Shown here piece after piece: positions 27,707-36,727 of a DNA stretch of 64,000 nt. The position numbers were made by a program, and so were the translations under genes. The DNA is from Kapaibacterium sp044224925 (lineage in GTDB: Bacteria > Bacteroidota > Ignavibacteria > Kapaibacteriales > Kapaibacteriaceae). The notes under the pieces are model-generated. The model was given only the letters and a program-made list of their open reading frames with translations. It was not told the origin of the DNA and ran no database searches. The DNA is taken from the NCBI GenBank assembly GCA_044224925.1, contig JBGAJM010000001.1, positions 1 through 64,000 of the forward strand, given 5' to 3'. How positions within the stretch are numbered: position 1 is the stretch's first letter; each line of letters starts with the position of its first letter.

Positions 27707-27714
27707 TATACTTG
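27707..27714 (+). promoter_or_regulatory. Possible -7 promoter box (TATACTTG)
   Basis: One mismatch to TAnnTTTG. It lies 8 bp after the phosphoesterase stop and only 3 bp before the ATG at 27718, implying an almost leaderless transcript if real. Confidence 0.35.
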
Positions 27715-27717
27715 CAC

Positions 27718-28224
27718 ATGAACCGTGCACAACGCAATCCGCTCTTTGGCCTCGGCATCGTTCGCGAGGCATGGCCCGAATTCGCCTTCTCCATTTTGAT
27801 GCTCCTGCCTGCCGTGGTGATCTCGACGTGGATCGTCAAGACACAAGGCTGGCAGTCAAGTCAAGCTACGACGGGCTACTCACTGGCAGCGCTCTTCGCG
27901 CTGTCGCACTATGCAAAAGAGGATCGGACCTGGCCATCGTATCTCCTGCGCGGCATTGTCTATATCGGTTCGATCGTCCTCGCCGTGATCATCGACACAC
28001 AGATCTACATGGGCCTCTTGCCCTACATGCCACAACTTGTTGCAATGACCGTCGCGTTGTTGGTGGGGATGGAGTTGGTGACCGTGATCTTCCACTTCAC
28101 CACCGAACGCACACCGAAACGCTACTTCTACGGATCGATGCTGTTGAGCGTCCCCGTCATGGCACTCATTTTTGCATTGCTCACATGGTTGTTCTCACTC
28201 TCAGGGATCAACGCACATGGATAA
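27718..28224 (+). CDS. Four-helix integral membrane protein, unknown
   Basis: This is a 168-residue protein with about four predicted membrane helices (roughly residues 20-40, 52-64, 78-98 with 104-124, and 138-160) and no recognised family. The third loop carries FTTERTPKRYFYGSML, a motif shared in form with the next gene (TTERTEPVRLRRGLL), followed by a similar hydrophobic helix ending ALLTWL versus ALAMWL. The two genes are therefore probably tandem paralogues. I prefer the ATG at 27718 over a TTG two codons earlier. It overlaps the next gene by 8 bp. Confidence 0.7.
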   Translation: MNRAQRNPLFGLGIVREAWPEFAFSILMLLPAVVISTWIVKTQGWQSSQATTGYSLAALFALSHYAKEDRTWPSYLLRGIVYIGSIVLAVIIDTQIYMGLLPYMPQLVAMTVALLVGMELVTVIFHFTTERTPKRYFYGSMLLSVPVMALIFALLTWLFSLSGINAHG

Positions 28225-28738
28225 GATCGACTCTGGGTCGCGCTGGAACCGACCGTTCAATGTGAATCAAGAACAACCTGGTCCGGCAGAGTATGCCTTC
28301 AGTGTTGTTGTTGGTGTGGCGGCGATGGCGCTTGTAGGTTTCATACTGAAGGCGACGGGTCGTGGCATGGTTGGAGACGCAAGCCGATTCCTCACGGCAT
28401 ACCCCGTTCTCATTGGGCTGAACACACTTCGTGCACGACCGGAAACGTACGATCGCAATGCCTTCTGGGGTCTTCGAACGCTCGTCTACGCACTCGCCAT
28501 CATGGCCGGCACCAGTGCGATGCTCATCATGCAGGAGTTCTTTGAGCGTGATCTTCCGCAGCCATGGAGTGGTATGGCCGTCTATCTCGTCGCCTCCTAT
28601 GTGGTGGCTCTCCCATTGTTGCTCACCACGGAACGGACCGAACCGGTGCGTTTGCGCCGCGGCCTCCTGTATGTCTATCCGGTGTTAGCGATCGTCACAG
28701 CACTTGCCATGTGGCTCATCGACGTCATTGTCGGTTGA
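28217..28738 (+). CDS. Four-helix integral membrane protein, tandem paralogue of the preceding gene
   Basis: This is a 173-residue protein with a soluble N-terminal stretch of about 25 residues, then four hydrophobic segments. The TTERT motif and final MWLIDV helix echo the preceding gene. The ATG at 28217 overlaps the previous stop by 8 bp; an upstream in-frame start lies inside that gene. The C-terminus runs 14 bp into the convergent M20 gene. Function is unknown; a two-subunit membrane complex is one possibility. Confidence 0.7.
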   Translation: MDKIDSGSRWNRPFNVNQEQPGPAEYAFSVVVGVAAMALVGFILKATGRGMVGDASRFLTAYPVLIGLNTLRARPETYDRNAFWGLRTLVYALAIMAGTSAMLIMQEFFERDLPQPWSGMAVYLVASYVVALPLLLTTERTEPVRLRRGLLYVYPVLAIVTALAMWLIDVIVG

Positions 28739-29900
28739 GGTAGTCCACGGCTGTTTGCGCCAGCATGGCCGCACCATTGATCATTGCTTCCTCTTCCGGT
28801 GCGAACTTCGGATTATGCAGACCAGGCATGGTCGTCGCTGACGTGGGACGTCCACCAAGCATCCAGAATGCCGCCGGCATCATCTGTGAATAGAACGAGA
28901 AATCTTCTGCCCACATCTTGGGCTCGAAGTCACTCACCACAACATCGTCCGCAATGCCCGCAGCAACGGTGCGCGCAAAGTTCGTGGCCTCTTCGTTGTT
29001 CATGAGCGGGGGGTAGCCTTTGAGGATCGTCACCTCGCACGTGCATCCGTGTAAGGCACAGTACGCGGCAGACTGCTCTTCGATAAAGGCCCATGCCGAC
29101 TCGCGCCATGCCTGATCAAAGGCACGCAAGGTGCCTTTCAATTCCACTGTGTCCGGTATGATGTTCGTTGCCGTTCCGCCATGGATGCTCGTGATCGTGA
29201 TCACGCCGGGATCCAGCGGGTTGCGACGTTTCGTGATGAGCGTCTGCAGATGGGTGATCAATCCCGCTGCGGCAAGGATGGGATCTTTCCCCTTGTGTGG
29301 TTGCGCAGCGTGTGCAGCAAAACCACGGATCGTGAAATACAATTCGTCGGCACTTGCCATCATGGCACCGGCTACAAAGGAGAGTTCTCCTGCCGGTGCA
29401 TCGGGGTTGATGTGCTGACCGAAGATGATCTCCGGTCGTGGCGATTCCAGCGCACCATCGGCGATCATCAAACTTGCTCCACCCGGCGTCTTCTCTTCGC
29501 CCGGTTGGAACAACAACTTCACCACGCCCGAGAGGGAAGCCTCGCGTTCCTTCAAGACCTGTGCGGCCGTGAGCAGCATGGTCGTATGCGTGTCGTGTCC
29601 GCATGCATGCATCACACCATCGCGCGTCGACGCATAGGGAAGTCCTGTCTCCTCTTGCATCGGAAGTGCATCGATGTCGGCACGGAGTGCCACGCACCGA
29701 TCGCCACTTCCGATCGTGGCCACCACGCCGGTGGTCGCCACCACGCGGAACGGAATGTTCAGCGACGTGAGGCGTTCCTGGATGTAGGCCGACGTTTCGA
29801 ATTCCTGAAACGACAGTTCGGGATGGCGGTGAATATGGCGGCGTGTTTCCTGCATGCGCGGGAAGAGTTCACGCACACGGTCGATGATGGTGTTGCTCAT
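28725..29900 (-). CDS. M20-family amidohydrolase (hippurate hydrolase / N-acetyl-amino-acid deacetylase type)
   Basis: This is a 391-residue metal-dependent amidohydrolase. The metal-site blocks are HACGHDTHTTMLL, LFQPGEEKTPGGAS (general-base Glu) and a C-terminal PGLHNPKF with the last His, and there is an inserted dimerisation domain in the middle. M20D enzymes deacylate N-acyl amino acids. Because its ATG overlaps the stop of dapF as ATGA, a role as N-acetyl-LL-diaminopimelate deacetylase or in murein-peptide salvage is attractive, but that is inference. Confidence 0.88.
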   Translation of the reverse strand: MSNTIIDRVRELFPRMQETRRHIHRHPELSFQEFETSAYIQERLTSLNIPFRVVATTGVVATIGSGDRCVALRADIDALPMQEETGLPYASTRDGVMHACGHDTHTTMLLTAAQVLKEREASLSGVVKLLFQPGEEKTPGGASLMIADGALESPRPEIIFGQHINPDAPAGELSFVAGAMMASADELYFTIRGFAAHAAQPHKGKDPILAAAGLITHLQTLITKRRNPLDPGVITITSIHGGTATNIIPDTVELKGTLRAFDQAWRESAWAFIEEQSAAYCALHGCTCEVTILKGYPPLMNNEEATNFARTVAAGIADDVVVSDFEPKMWAEDFSFYSQMMPAAFWMLGGRPTSATTMPGLHNPKFAPEEEAMINGAAMLAQTAVDYLNRQ

Positions 29901-30748
29901 TGATAGGATCTCGTATCGATGTTGAATTCGGTGGGTGGTGCATCGAAGAGTGCATCTCCTTGCAGGATCATGCCTTCGTTACTTTCGAGGAGTGTGACCT
30001 GCAGAGCACGTCCGCTTGGCGGTTGAATACGCACAGCCTTGCCGCATTCGCCGTGCATGACGGCGGTCACGGCAGTGCTGAGCGCGCCGGTGCCACATGC
30101 GCCGGTCTCGGCCTCGACACCGCGTTCATAGGTGCGAAGTTGGATCATGCCGTCTGCGTCGATCATGTACACGTTCACATTCACGCCACGAGCAAAGGCA
30201 GCATGGTGTCGGATGGGAAGGGCAAGGGCGGCAAGGTCGAACGATCGAAACTCTTCCGGTGCGATCTGCAGATCCGATGCACGCACTACGGCATGGTCGG
30301 AGTTCACATCCACGACAACAAGCGGTACTGACACGCCATGCAACGCTCCGGCAGCATAGGCCTGAACGGAGCGCGGTGCTGCGAAGCGAATGGCCACGTG
30401 ATCGGCATCGATGATCTGTGCATGATAGCGTTCGTTGCTCAGCACAAAGTCCATTGTTCCATCCTCACGTGGTGTGCATCCGCGTGCAATGGCGAATCGC
30501 ACGATGCAACGACCTCCGTTGCCGCACATGGCGCCATGCGATCCGTCGGGATTCAGGAAGTCACCCACGAACGAGTGCTCATCCATCTGTTGGAGAACGA
30601 GAACACCCTCGGCGGCGCGCAACGAGATCGTTGTGCGGTCGCACAGCGAAGGCGTGATGGCGCTGATCGTTGCGAGGGGGATCGCAGTGGTGCGATTGTC
30701 GATCACGGCAAATGTGTTGCCGGCGCCTGACATTGGCCATACGGTCAT
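29897..30748 (-). CDS. dapF: Diaminopimelate epimerase
   Basis: This is a 283-residue cofactor-independent epimerase converting LL- to meso-diaminopimelate for lysine and peptidoglycan. It has the two catalytic cysteines in AMCGNGGRC and ETGACGTGA, the SGAGNTFAVID N-terminal block and NVNVYMIDADG in the second half. It is the middle gene of an operon with the inositol-phosphatase-like gene upstream and the M20 amidohydrolase downstream, joined by ATGA overlaps on both sides. Confidence 0.95.
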   Translation of the reverse strand: MTVWPMSGAGNTFAVIDNRTTAIPLATISAITPSLCDRTTISLRAAEGVLVLQQMDEHSFVGDFLNPDGSHGAMCGNGGRCIVRFAIARGCTPREDGTMDFVLSNERYHAQIIDADHVAIRFAAPRSVQAYAAGALHGVSVPLVVVDVNSDHAVVRASDLQIAPEEFRSFDLAALALPIRHHAAFARGVNVNVYMIDADGMIQLRTYERGVEAETGACGTGALSTAVTAVMHGECGKAVRIQPPSGRALQVTLLESNEGMILQGDALFDAPPTEFNIDTRSYQ

Positions 30749-31533
30749 GGTGCAACACTTTCAAGTGCCGATTGAAGTTCGGCGTGGATACGTCCGTTCG
30801 TTGCCACGATACTATCGGCCGCCAAGACAAAGGGGCGATCATGATAATGGGTCACCTTGCCCCCTGCCTCCTTCACCAGCAAGACCCCTGCTGCCATGTC
30901 CCAGGGATGCAGACTCACTTCCCAATAGCCATCGAATCTGCCGGCGGCCACATAGGCAAGATCGAGGGCGGCGCTTCCGAGGCGACGTATAGGAATGCCC
31001 TTGCTGACCATGGCGGCGAATTGTTCGATGCAATGGTCGGGGTCGGTGTGGACGTTGTAGGGGAAGCCCGTGACGAGGATGGATGCGCGGATCTCGTCGG
31101 TGTTGCTGACCTGCAGTTGTTTCCCATTACAGAACGCACCACCACCGAGGGTTGCCGTGAACTCTTCGCGAACCATGGGCGCCGAGATCACACCGGCCGT
31201 GATCGTTCCGTCGACCACGGCGGCAATGCTCACACAGAAGATGGGGATGCCATGGGCAAAGTTCACGGTGCCATCGAGCGGGTCGATCACCCACTGCAGT
31301 GAGGCGCCTTCGTTCGAGCTACCACCCTCCTCGCCAAGGAAGCCTGATCCGGGAAAGGCGGCGCGGAGCCGATCGATGATCATGCGTTCGCATCGTTCGT
31401 CGTATTCGGTGACCAGATTGTGCAATCCGGACTTACTGCGTTGTTCCATGGCCGTACCGAAACCGCGAACGAGTTCGGCCGAGGCCTCTTGGGCGGCGGC
31501 GCGGGCCGCTTCGAGCAACTGTTGAGCATACAT
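30745..31533 (-). CDS. Inositol monophosphatase family protein
   Basis: This is a 262-residue Mg-dependent phosphatase of the IMPase/SuhB/HisN superfamily. Metal-binding motifs are FLGEEGG, WVIDPLDGTVNFAHG and, near the C-terminus, SLHPWDMAAGVLLVKEAGG. Substrate could be inositol phosphate, histidinol phosphate or another sugar phosphate. It is the first gene of the operon with dapF and the M20 amidohydrolase, and it is divergent from the polysaccharide export gene 45 bp away. A TAATTTG element sits just before its ATG. Confidence 0.9.
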   Translation of the reverse strand: MYAQQLLEAARAAAQEASAELVRGFGTAMEQRSKSGLHNLVTEYDERCERMIIDRLRAAFPGSGFLGEEGGSSNEGASLQWVIDPLDGTVNFAHGIPIFCVSIAAVVDGTITAGVISAPMVREEFTATLGGGAFCNGKQLQVSNTDEIRASILVTGFPYNVHTDPDHCIEQFAAMVSKGIPIRRLGSAALDLAYVAAGRFDGYWEVSLHPWDMAAGVLLVKEAGGKVTHYHDRPFVLAADSIVATNGRIHAELQSALESVAP

Positions 31534-31565
31534 CCCGCAAATTACTGAATGGCAACGCCTTGACG

Positions 31566-31573
31566 TATCTTTG
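31566..31573 (+). promoter_or_regulatory. -7 promoter box (TATCTTTG) abutting the polysaccharide export gene
   Basis: An exact TAnnTTTG match ending 5 bp before the ATG at 31579. If the usual spacing to the start site holds, the transcript begins at or next to the start codon. A CTG triplet 18 bp upstream is a poor -33 element. Confidence 0.6.
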
Positions 31574-31578
31574 CACCT

Positions 31579-33219
31579 ATGCGAATTCTCGTTGCGACGC
31601 TTCTATGTACGTTGATCCCATTGTCCGTTCTGGCACAATTGGACAATTTCAAGACGAAGCGTTTTATCCCAAAAGCATCTGGTCAGTACGATACGGTCGG
31701 ACAGGAGCGTGCCACCAAGCTTGCCCTTGAGTCTGCCGGACTGCTTGAGCGTGAGATCGATGCCACCACCTACATCCTCGGTCCGAACGATATCGTGACG
31801 GTGAGCGTGTGGGCGTCGGAGTCGATACACCTGGACCTGATGGTCACGCCCGAAGGGAATCTGATCATTCCGCGGGCGGGAGCTTTGTCGGTGAAAGGGC
31901 TCACGCTGGACTCCGCACGAAAGATGATCAAGCTCGAAGTGGCCAAGGTCTATCGCTCGGCCTCGTCGAACGTCTCGCTCAAGAAACTCCGACAATTCAA
32001 GGTCTACGTCCTCGGTGCCGTACGCATCCCATCGGTGATCACGGCCACAGCGGCCGATCGCGTCTTCGATGTGATCGAACGCGCCGGTGGTATCGTTGAT
32101 ACAGGATCGGTGCGCGGGATCACCGTGGTGCGAGAGGGATCTCAAAGTCCGTTGATCGTCGACCTGCAGCGATATCTGTCATTTGGTGACAAGTCTGCCA
32201 ACCCGACCGTCCTCGGCGGTGATCGCGTGATCGTTCCATTGCGAACATTCAAGAACACCATTGCCATTTCGGGCGAAGTAGCGCGTGAGGGATCGTTCGA
32301 CTATTTGCCGGGCGATTCGTTGTCGACGCTCATTCGCATGGCCGGTGGATTCCTCCCTTCCGCCATTCTCGACTCTGTGCATGTGGTACGCTCCAATGAA
32401 GCGGGTACCGGTCTTGACGTCTATACCGTGAACATGCGATCGTGGCCTGCGGCGATCTATTCGACGACCCCATTGCCGGGCGACATGGCCTTGCACTCCG
32501 GAGACCGCGTGTATGTACGTGCCGTGCCCAAGTTCAACGATCGCGAGCAGGTGATCGTGGCGGGAGAGGTGCTGTATCCCGGGAAGTATGCCATCACGCC
32601 AACACAGACGCGATTGACGGAAGTGATCGAACGCGCCGGCATGTTCACCGAGAACGCATCGGTGGAAGATGCGTTGATCATCCGAACGAGTGAGATGAAC
32701 GTGATCGATAAGGAGTACGAGCGTTTGTCGCGCCTTGTGCCGAGCGAAATGAGCAGCAACGAATTGCAGTACTACCGCACGAAGAGCCGCGAAGTGAAGG
32801 GCGTGATGTCGGTGGACTTTGCAGAGCTCTTCATCAAGAAGAACATGGTGAACAATCCGGTGCTGCGCGATGGCGACTCCATCTACGTTCCGAAACGAAG
32901 TCTCTATGTGAATGTCACGGGGAGTGTTCGGAATCCCGGTCGTATCGTGTACCAAAAAGGTCTGAACTACCTGCAGTACATCGCCCTTGCCGGTGGCTAC
33001 AGCTTCCGTGCCGATAAGAGTGCTACGCTTGTGATCAAGCCAAAGGGAGACCAATTCCCGGCGGAGAGCGAGAACTACACCATTGAACCCGGTGATAACG
33101 TGCTCATCCTTGACGAACCGGAAACCAAGTTCATCGATGTGTTCACGAAAACGCTGACGATCACGGCGCAGATCTTCACGATCTTCGGTATCATCTTCAC
33201 GATCGTTAGGTTGAAGTAA
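31579..33219 (+). CDS. Wza-like outer-membrane polysaccharide export protein with multiple SLBB domains
   Basis: This is a 546-residue exported protein with signal peptide ending SVLAQ and no lipobox cysteine. An N-terminal Poly_export domain starts at YILGPNDIVTVSVW; soluble ligand-binding beta-grasp (SLBB) domains follow, for example KVYVLGAVRIPSVI, IAISGEVAREGSFDYLPGD, VIVAGEVLYPGKYAI and VNVTGSVRNPGRIVYQ. The C-terminus is a hydrophobic helix (ITAQIFTIFGIIFTIVRLK). It is longer than E. coli Wza (about 380 aa) because of extra SLBB repeats. It should form the outer-membrane/periplasmic channel for capsule or exopolysaccharide. The stop overlaps the next ATG as TAATG. Confidence 0.9.
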   Translation: MRILVATLLCTLIPLSVLAQLDNFKTKRFIPKASGQYDTVGQERATKLALESAGLLEREIDATTYILGPNDIVTVSVWASESIHLDLMVTPEGNLIIPRAGALSVKGLTLDSARKMIKLEVAKVYRSASSNVSLKKLRQFKVYVLGAVRIPSVITATAADRVFDVIERAGGIVDTGSVRGITVVREGSQSPLIVDLQRYLSFGDKSANPTVLGGDRVIVPLRTFKNTIAISGEVAREGSFDYLPGDSLSTLIRMAGGFLPSAILDSVHVVRSNEAGTGLDVYTVNMRSWPAAIYSTTPLPGDMALHSGDRVYVRAVPKFNDREQVIVAGEVLYPGKYAITPTQTRLTEVIERAGMFTENASVEDALIIRTSEMNVIDKEYERLSRLVPSEMSSNELQYYRTKSREVKGVMSVDFAELFIKKNMVNNPVLRDGDSIYVPKRSLYVNVTGSVRNPGRIVYQKGLNYLQYIALAGGYSFRADKSATLVIKPKGDQFPAESENYTIEPGDNVLILDEPETKFIDVFTKTLTITAQIFTIFGIIFTIVRLK

Positions 33220-34373
33220 TGAGCACCATCCTGATCTGGGAAGGATATCGACGTCGACTTCCTCTCTATGTGCGCGTCTGTTCCGTGGTGGTGGCGCTGA
33301 CGGTGGTCTTGAGCTTTGTGGTTCCGTACACGTACACGTCGACATCATCCATCATGCCACCGGAAAGCAAGAGCCAGAGCGGCGGTCTTTCGTCGCTCCT
33401 GCAAGGTGCTCCGATCGCTGTTGGTCTGGGATCGGCCGAGAACAAGGCGGCGCTGGTCTTTGTCGAGATCCTCAAATCGCGATCCTGTTTGCTCGGCATT
33501 GTCGACACGCTCAAGCTTCGCGAGAGTCCATTGTTCGCCGGTCTTACCAACGAAGACTTCGAGAAGCAGTTGCGCGACGCCATGGTGGTCGAGGCTCGCA
33601 AGACCGGGACGGTGACGATCGATGTGGAAGTGTCGACGGGGTGGCTTCCGTTCTGGAACAAGCCGGCACTAGCAGCGAAGACGGCGGCCGATATCGGCAA
33701 TGCGGCGCGCATCATGCTTGACAAGATCAATCGCGAGAAAAGCGTTTCGCAAGCCCGACGGTCGCGCATGTACATTGAGCGCGTCCTTGGCAGCAACCGA
33801 AAGCTCATCGACTCGTTGCAGAATCTCATGCAGGATTTCCAGTCGAAGACGAACGTCATGGCGCCGGATGAACAACTGTCCGCCATCGTGCAGAATGCCG
33901 TGATGATCGGTACCGAGCTTTCGAAGGCAGAGATAGAGCTCGCCCTGATCGAGCAGGACTTCCAACCGTCGTCACCACAGGTCACGATGTTGCAGAAGAA
34001 GGTGAACACCCTGCGTGAGCAATACAATCGAGTGCAAGCAGGGGGCATGGAGGCAGGGGACGAGTTCTCGATCCCGTTGAATCAGTTGCCGCAACTCACA
34101 CGCACGTATGCGAACCTCGTGCGAGACATCAAGATCAAAGAGCAGATCAATGCCTATTTGGAATCGCAGCGTATGCAGGAGGCGATCCAAGAGGCCAAGG
34201 ACATTCCAACCGTGGTGGAGCTCGATGCCGCCGTGGTGCCGGAGAAACGCACGTCGCCATCGCGCGTGTTGATGGTCCTTATCGCATGGTTCGTGACAAC
34301 GGTGCTGTTCGCGATCTATGTGCCGTATGCCGACATTCATGCGGCGAAACAGAAGCACATTCCATCAGCCTAA
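33219..34373 (+). CDS. Wzz-like polysaccharide chain-length/copolymerase protein without kinase domain
   Basis: This is a 384-residue inner-membrane protein with an N-terminal helix (about residues 18-38), a long periplasmic region rich in coiled coil (about 170-330) and a C-terminal helix (about 350-370) preceded by VVPEKRTSPSR, the usual proline/arginine stretch of Wzz domains. No cytoplasmic tyrosine-kinase domain follows. It is coupled to the Wza-like gene by TAATG. No glycosyltransferase or flippase genes follow, so this is an isolated export pair. The 3' end overlaps the convergent HD gene by 9 bp. Confidence 0.85.
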   Translation: MSTILIWEGYRRRLPLYVRVCSVVVALTVVLSFVVPYTYTSTSSIMPPESKSQSGGLSSLLQGAPIAVGLGSAENKAALVFVEILKSRSCLLGIVDTLKLRESPLFAGLTNEDFEKQLRDAMVVEARKTGTVTIDVEVSTGWLPFWNKPALAAKTAADIGNAARIMLDKINREKSVSQARRSRMYIERVLGSNRKLIDSLQNLMQDFQSKTNVMAPDEQLSAIVQNAVMIGTELSKAEIELALIEQDFQPSSPQVTMLQKKVNTLREQYNRVQAGGMEAGDEFSIPLNQLPQLTRTYANLVRDIKIKEQINAYLESQRMQEAIQEAKDIPTVVELDAAVVPEKRTSPSRVLMVLIAWFVTTVLFAIYVPYADIHAAKQKHIPSA

Positions 34374-34985
34374 GAACTTGTTCGCTTCCTTCTTGATCTC
34401 TTCCGAGAGGCGATGCAGGCGCAAGTCGGTGGAGGCGTCGGCCATCGGGAGATAGCGTTCGAATGTATTGCGCACATAGACCAAGGGGTTGCGCTTCAAA
34501 TTGAATTGAAGACAGCGGAAGTTATCCAGTCGTGCAGCAAGCTTGATCACCATACAGTCCGCACTGGCAAGCTTCAATCGTTCCGCATGCTCGATGTCCA
34601 CCTGATCCGGATTGGACTTGGCCTTCGACAGATCCTTCGTCAGCGTCTCGACCAGGTAGGCCACATAGCTGCCGAAGTTGTACTCGAGCACCGTGCGCGT
34701 CACCGTATCCGAATCCTCGAGCACATCGTGCAGGAGCGATCCCACCAGCACGTCGGCATCGTAGATGTGGAGCTCGTCCAGCAGGATCTTGCACACGCGG
34801 GTGGAGTGGTGGAAGTAGGGCGTTCCATCGTTGCGCAACTGGAACTCGTGCACGCTTCGTGCCATTTCGTAGGCGTCCAGGATCCGCGTCATCGACAATG
34901 GGTCGACCTTCGGAGCGAGTCGCATTTCGAGTTCTTGTGCCGACAAGAAACTGGTGTTATAGGAGTTCGGATTCGGTTGCAGCAT
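34365..34985 (-). CDS. Stand-alone HD-domain hydrolase, small-alarmone-hydrolase-like (MESH1/SpoT hydrolase domain)
   Basis: This 206-residue protein consists of the HD domain related to the hydrolase half of RelA/SpoT enzymes. Motifs are PYFHHSTRVCKILL, LLHDVLEDSD (HDxxED as in MESH1) and KLAARLDNFRCL for the final Asp. No synthetase, TGS or ACT domain is present. Likely activity is hydrolysis of (p)ppGpp or a related nucleotide (inference from family). It lies 12 bp after recN, at the end of the hflX-recN operon. Confidence 0.78.
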   Translation of the reverse strand: MLQPNPNSYNTSFLSAQELEMRLAPKVDPLSMTRILDAYEMARSVHEFQLRNDGTPYFHHSTRVCKILLDELHIYDADVLVGSLLHDVLEDSDTVTRTVLEYNFGSYVAYLVETLTKDLSKAKSNPDQVDIEHAERLKLASADCMVIKLAARLDNFRCLQFNLKRNPLVYVRNTFERYLPMADASTDLRLHRLSEEIKKEANKFLG

Positions 34986-34997
34986 GAATTCGGTCGA

Positions 34998-36701
34998 TCA
35001 AGATTGGATCATCAGTTCCCGTGCACTCTCGAGAGCCGCATCGGTCACCGTTACGCCACTCAGCAACTTCGCTACTTCTTGGACAGCGCGTTCTTTGTCG
35101 ATCATGGTCGCATAAACGGTCGTCGACGTTGCCGTCTCCGTCTTTGCAACAACAATGTAGTCATTGGCGAGCGAAGCGATCTGCGCCAAGTGTGTGATGC
35201 ACAGGATCTGATGGCGTGCCGAGAGCTCCTTCATCACTTCACCAACATGTCTGGCAACCCGGCCACTGATGCCCGTATCGATCTCGTCGAAGACCAAGGC
35301 GCCGATCTGTCCACGCGCGGCCACGGCCCGTTTGATGGCCAACATCACCCGCGAAAGCTCACCACCACTGGCGATCTTCGACAGTGGCCGTAATGGCTCT
35401 CCGGCATTGCTGCTGAACACGAACTCCAACGCATCGATGCCGCGCGAGCCCACCTGCAGATACTTCGAGCCGACCTTGACGGAAACATGGGCATCGTTCT
35501 GAGCCACGTCGGTGGTGGACTGGTCAACACCGAAGACGGCGGACGGCATGCCCATTTCGTGAAGCGACTTCGTGACCGACTTCGCGAACGACGTTGCAAA
35601 GCTCTTGCGTGCCTTCGAAAGTTTCTGTGCCGCTGTGCCTGCAGCTTCCTGTGCCGTGCGATAGGCAGCCTCGCGTTCGGCGAGCGCCTCGTCGAAATTC
35701 TCTAGCATCGCCAGTTCGCGCTCTGCGCGATCGCGCACGGCAATGGCCTCGTCCAATGAGCCATACTTCCGACGGAGTCGCTGCAAGGCCGACAATCGTC
35801 CGCGAAGTTCCTCCAGTCGTTCCGGCGAAAAATCTTCGGGCTCGGCATAGCGCCCTGCCACCTTCGCTGCCTCGCTGATCACGACCAGTGCGGCATGCAG
35901 TTCTTCTTCGGTATGGGAAAGGGAGGAATCGAATTGCGCAAGGGCGGCAAGGTGCTGTCGCGCCTGACTGACGAGATCATAGGCAGAAGGGTCGCCATCG
36001 TGCAAGGCCTCGCGCGCCGCAACGGCATGGGCGAGCACTTGCTCGGACGACTCAGCGCGACGGAGTTCGTCGGCAATGGACTCGTCTTCGTTGACGGCGG
36101 GATCGATGGCAGCGATCTCATTGCGAATGAACGTCAGTCGCGCAATGTCGGCTTCGGCCGTTGTCGATCGTGCCGATGTTTCGCGCCAGCGCTGAAGGGC
36201 ATCGGAGAGAAGCACCCACGTTCCTTGGAATTCCTGGACCAATGCTTCGTGTCCGGCCGCTGCATCCAACACTTCGGTATGTCTGCCGGGCTGCAAGAGA
36301 CCGTGCGTGTCGTGCTGACCGTGGAAGTCCATCAAATGATCGGCGATGGAGCGAGCGATCCCGACCTGCACAGGTGTATCGTTCACAAAGCAGCGCGAGG
36401 TGCCGCTGGCTGCGATCTCGCGACGGAATACCAGCTCGGGGTTGTCCCAATCCAGCTCGTGCGAGCGGAGCACATCGTGCACATGGGGCGGCACATCAAA
36501 GGTTGCTTCGATCACGGCTTTCTTCGAGCCGGTGCGGACAATGTCCGACGACATGCGCTCTCCGAGTGCGGCCGAAAGGGCATCGATGATGATCGACTTT
36601 CCGGCACCGGTCTCTCCGAGAAGGACGGTCATACCGGGACCGAACATCAGGTCGATGTGATCGATGAGGGCAAAGTCCCGGATCGAAAGAGTGCGAAGCA
36701 T
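34998..36701 (-). CDS. recN: DNA repair protein RecN
   Basis: This is a 567-residue SMC-like ATPase for double-strand-break repair. Walker A is LLGETGAGKSIIIDALSAAL near the N-terminus. A central coiled-coil region rich in Ala/Glu/Arg follows, and the C-terminal ATPase lobe has SGGELSRVMLAIK (signature) and ALVFDEIDTGISG (Walker B). Length and order are normal for RecN. It sits between a small membrane protein and the HD hydrolase on the minus strand. Confidence 0.96.
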   Translation of the reverse strand: MLRTLSIRDFALIDHIDLMFGPGMTVLLGETGAGKSIIIDALSAALGERMSSDIVRTGSKKAVIEATFDVPPHVHDVLRSHELDWDNPELVFRREIAASGTSRCFVNDTPVQVGIARSIADHLMDFHGQHDTHGLLQPGRHTEVLDAAAGHEALVQEFQGTWVLLSDALQRWRETSARSTTAEADIARLTFIRNEIAAIDPAVNEDESIADELRRAESSEQVLAHAVAAREALHDGDPSAYDLVSQARQHLAALAQFDSSLSHTEEELHAALVVISEAAKVAGRYAEPEDFSPERLEELRGRLSALQRLRRKYGSLDEAIAVRDRAERELAMLENFDEALAEREAAYRTAQEAAGTAAQKLSKARKSFATSFAKSVTKSLHEMGMPSAVFGVDQSTTDVAQNDAHVSVKVGSKYLQVGSRGIDALEFVFSSNAGEPLRPLSKIASGGELSRVMLAIKRAVAARGQIGALVFDEIDTGISGRVARHVGEVMKELSARHQILCITHLAQIASLANDYIVVAKTETATSTTVYATMIDKERAVQEVAKLLSGVTVTDAALESARELMIQS

Positions 36702-36727
36702 GGAGTACAGCCGTGAAATGCGTCAGC

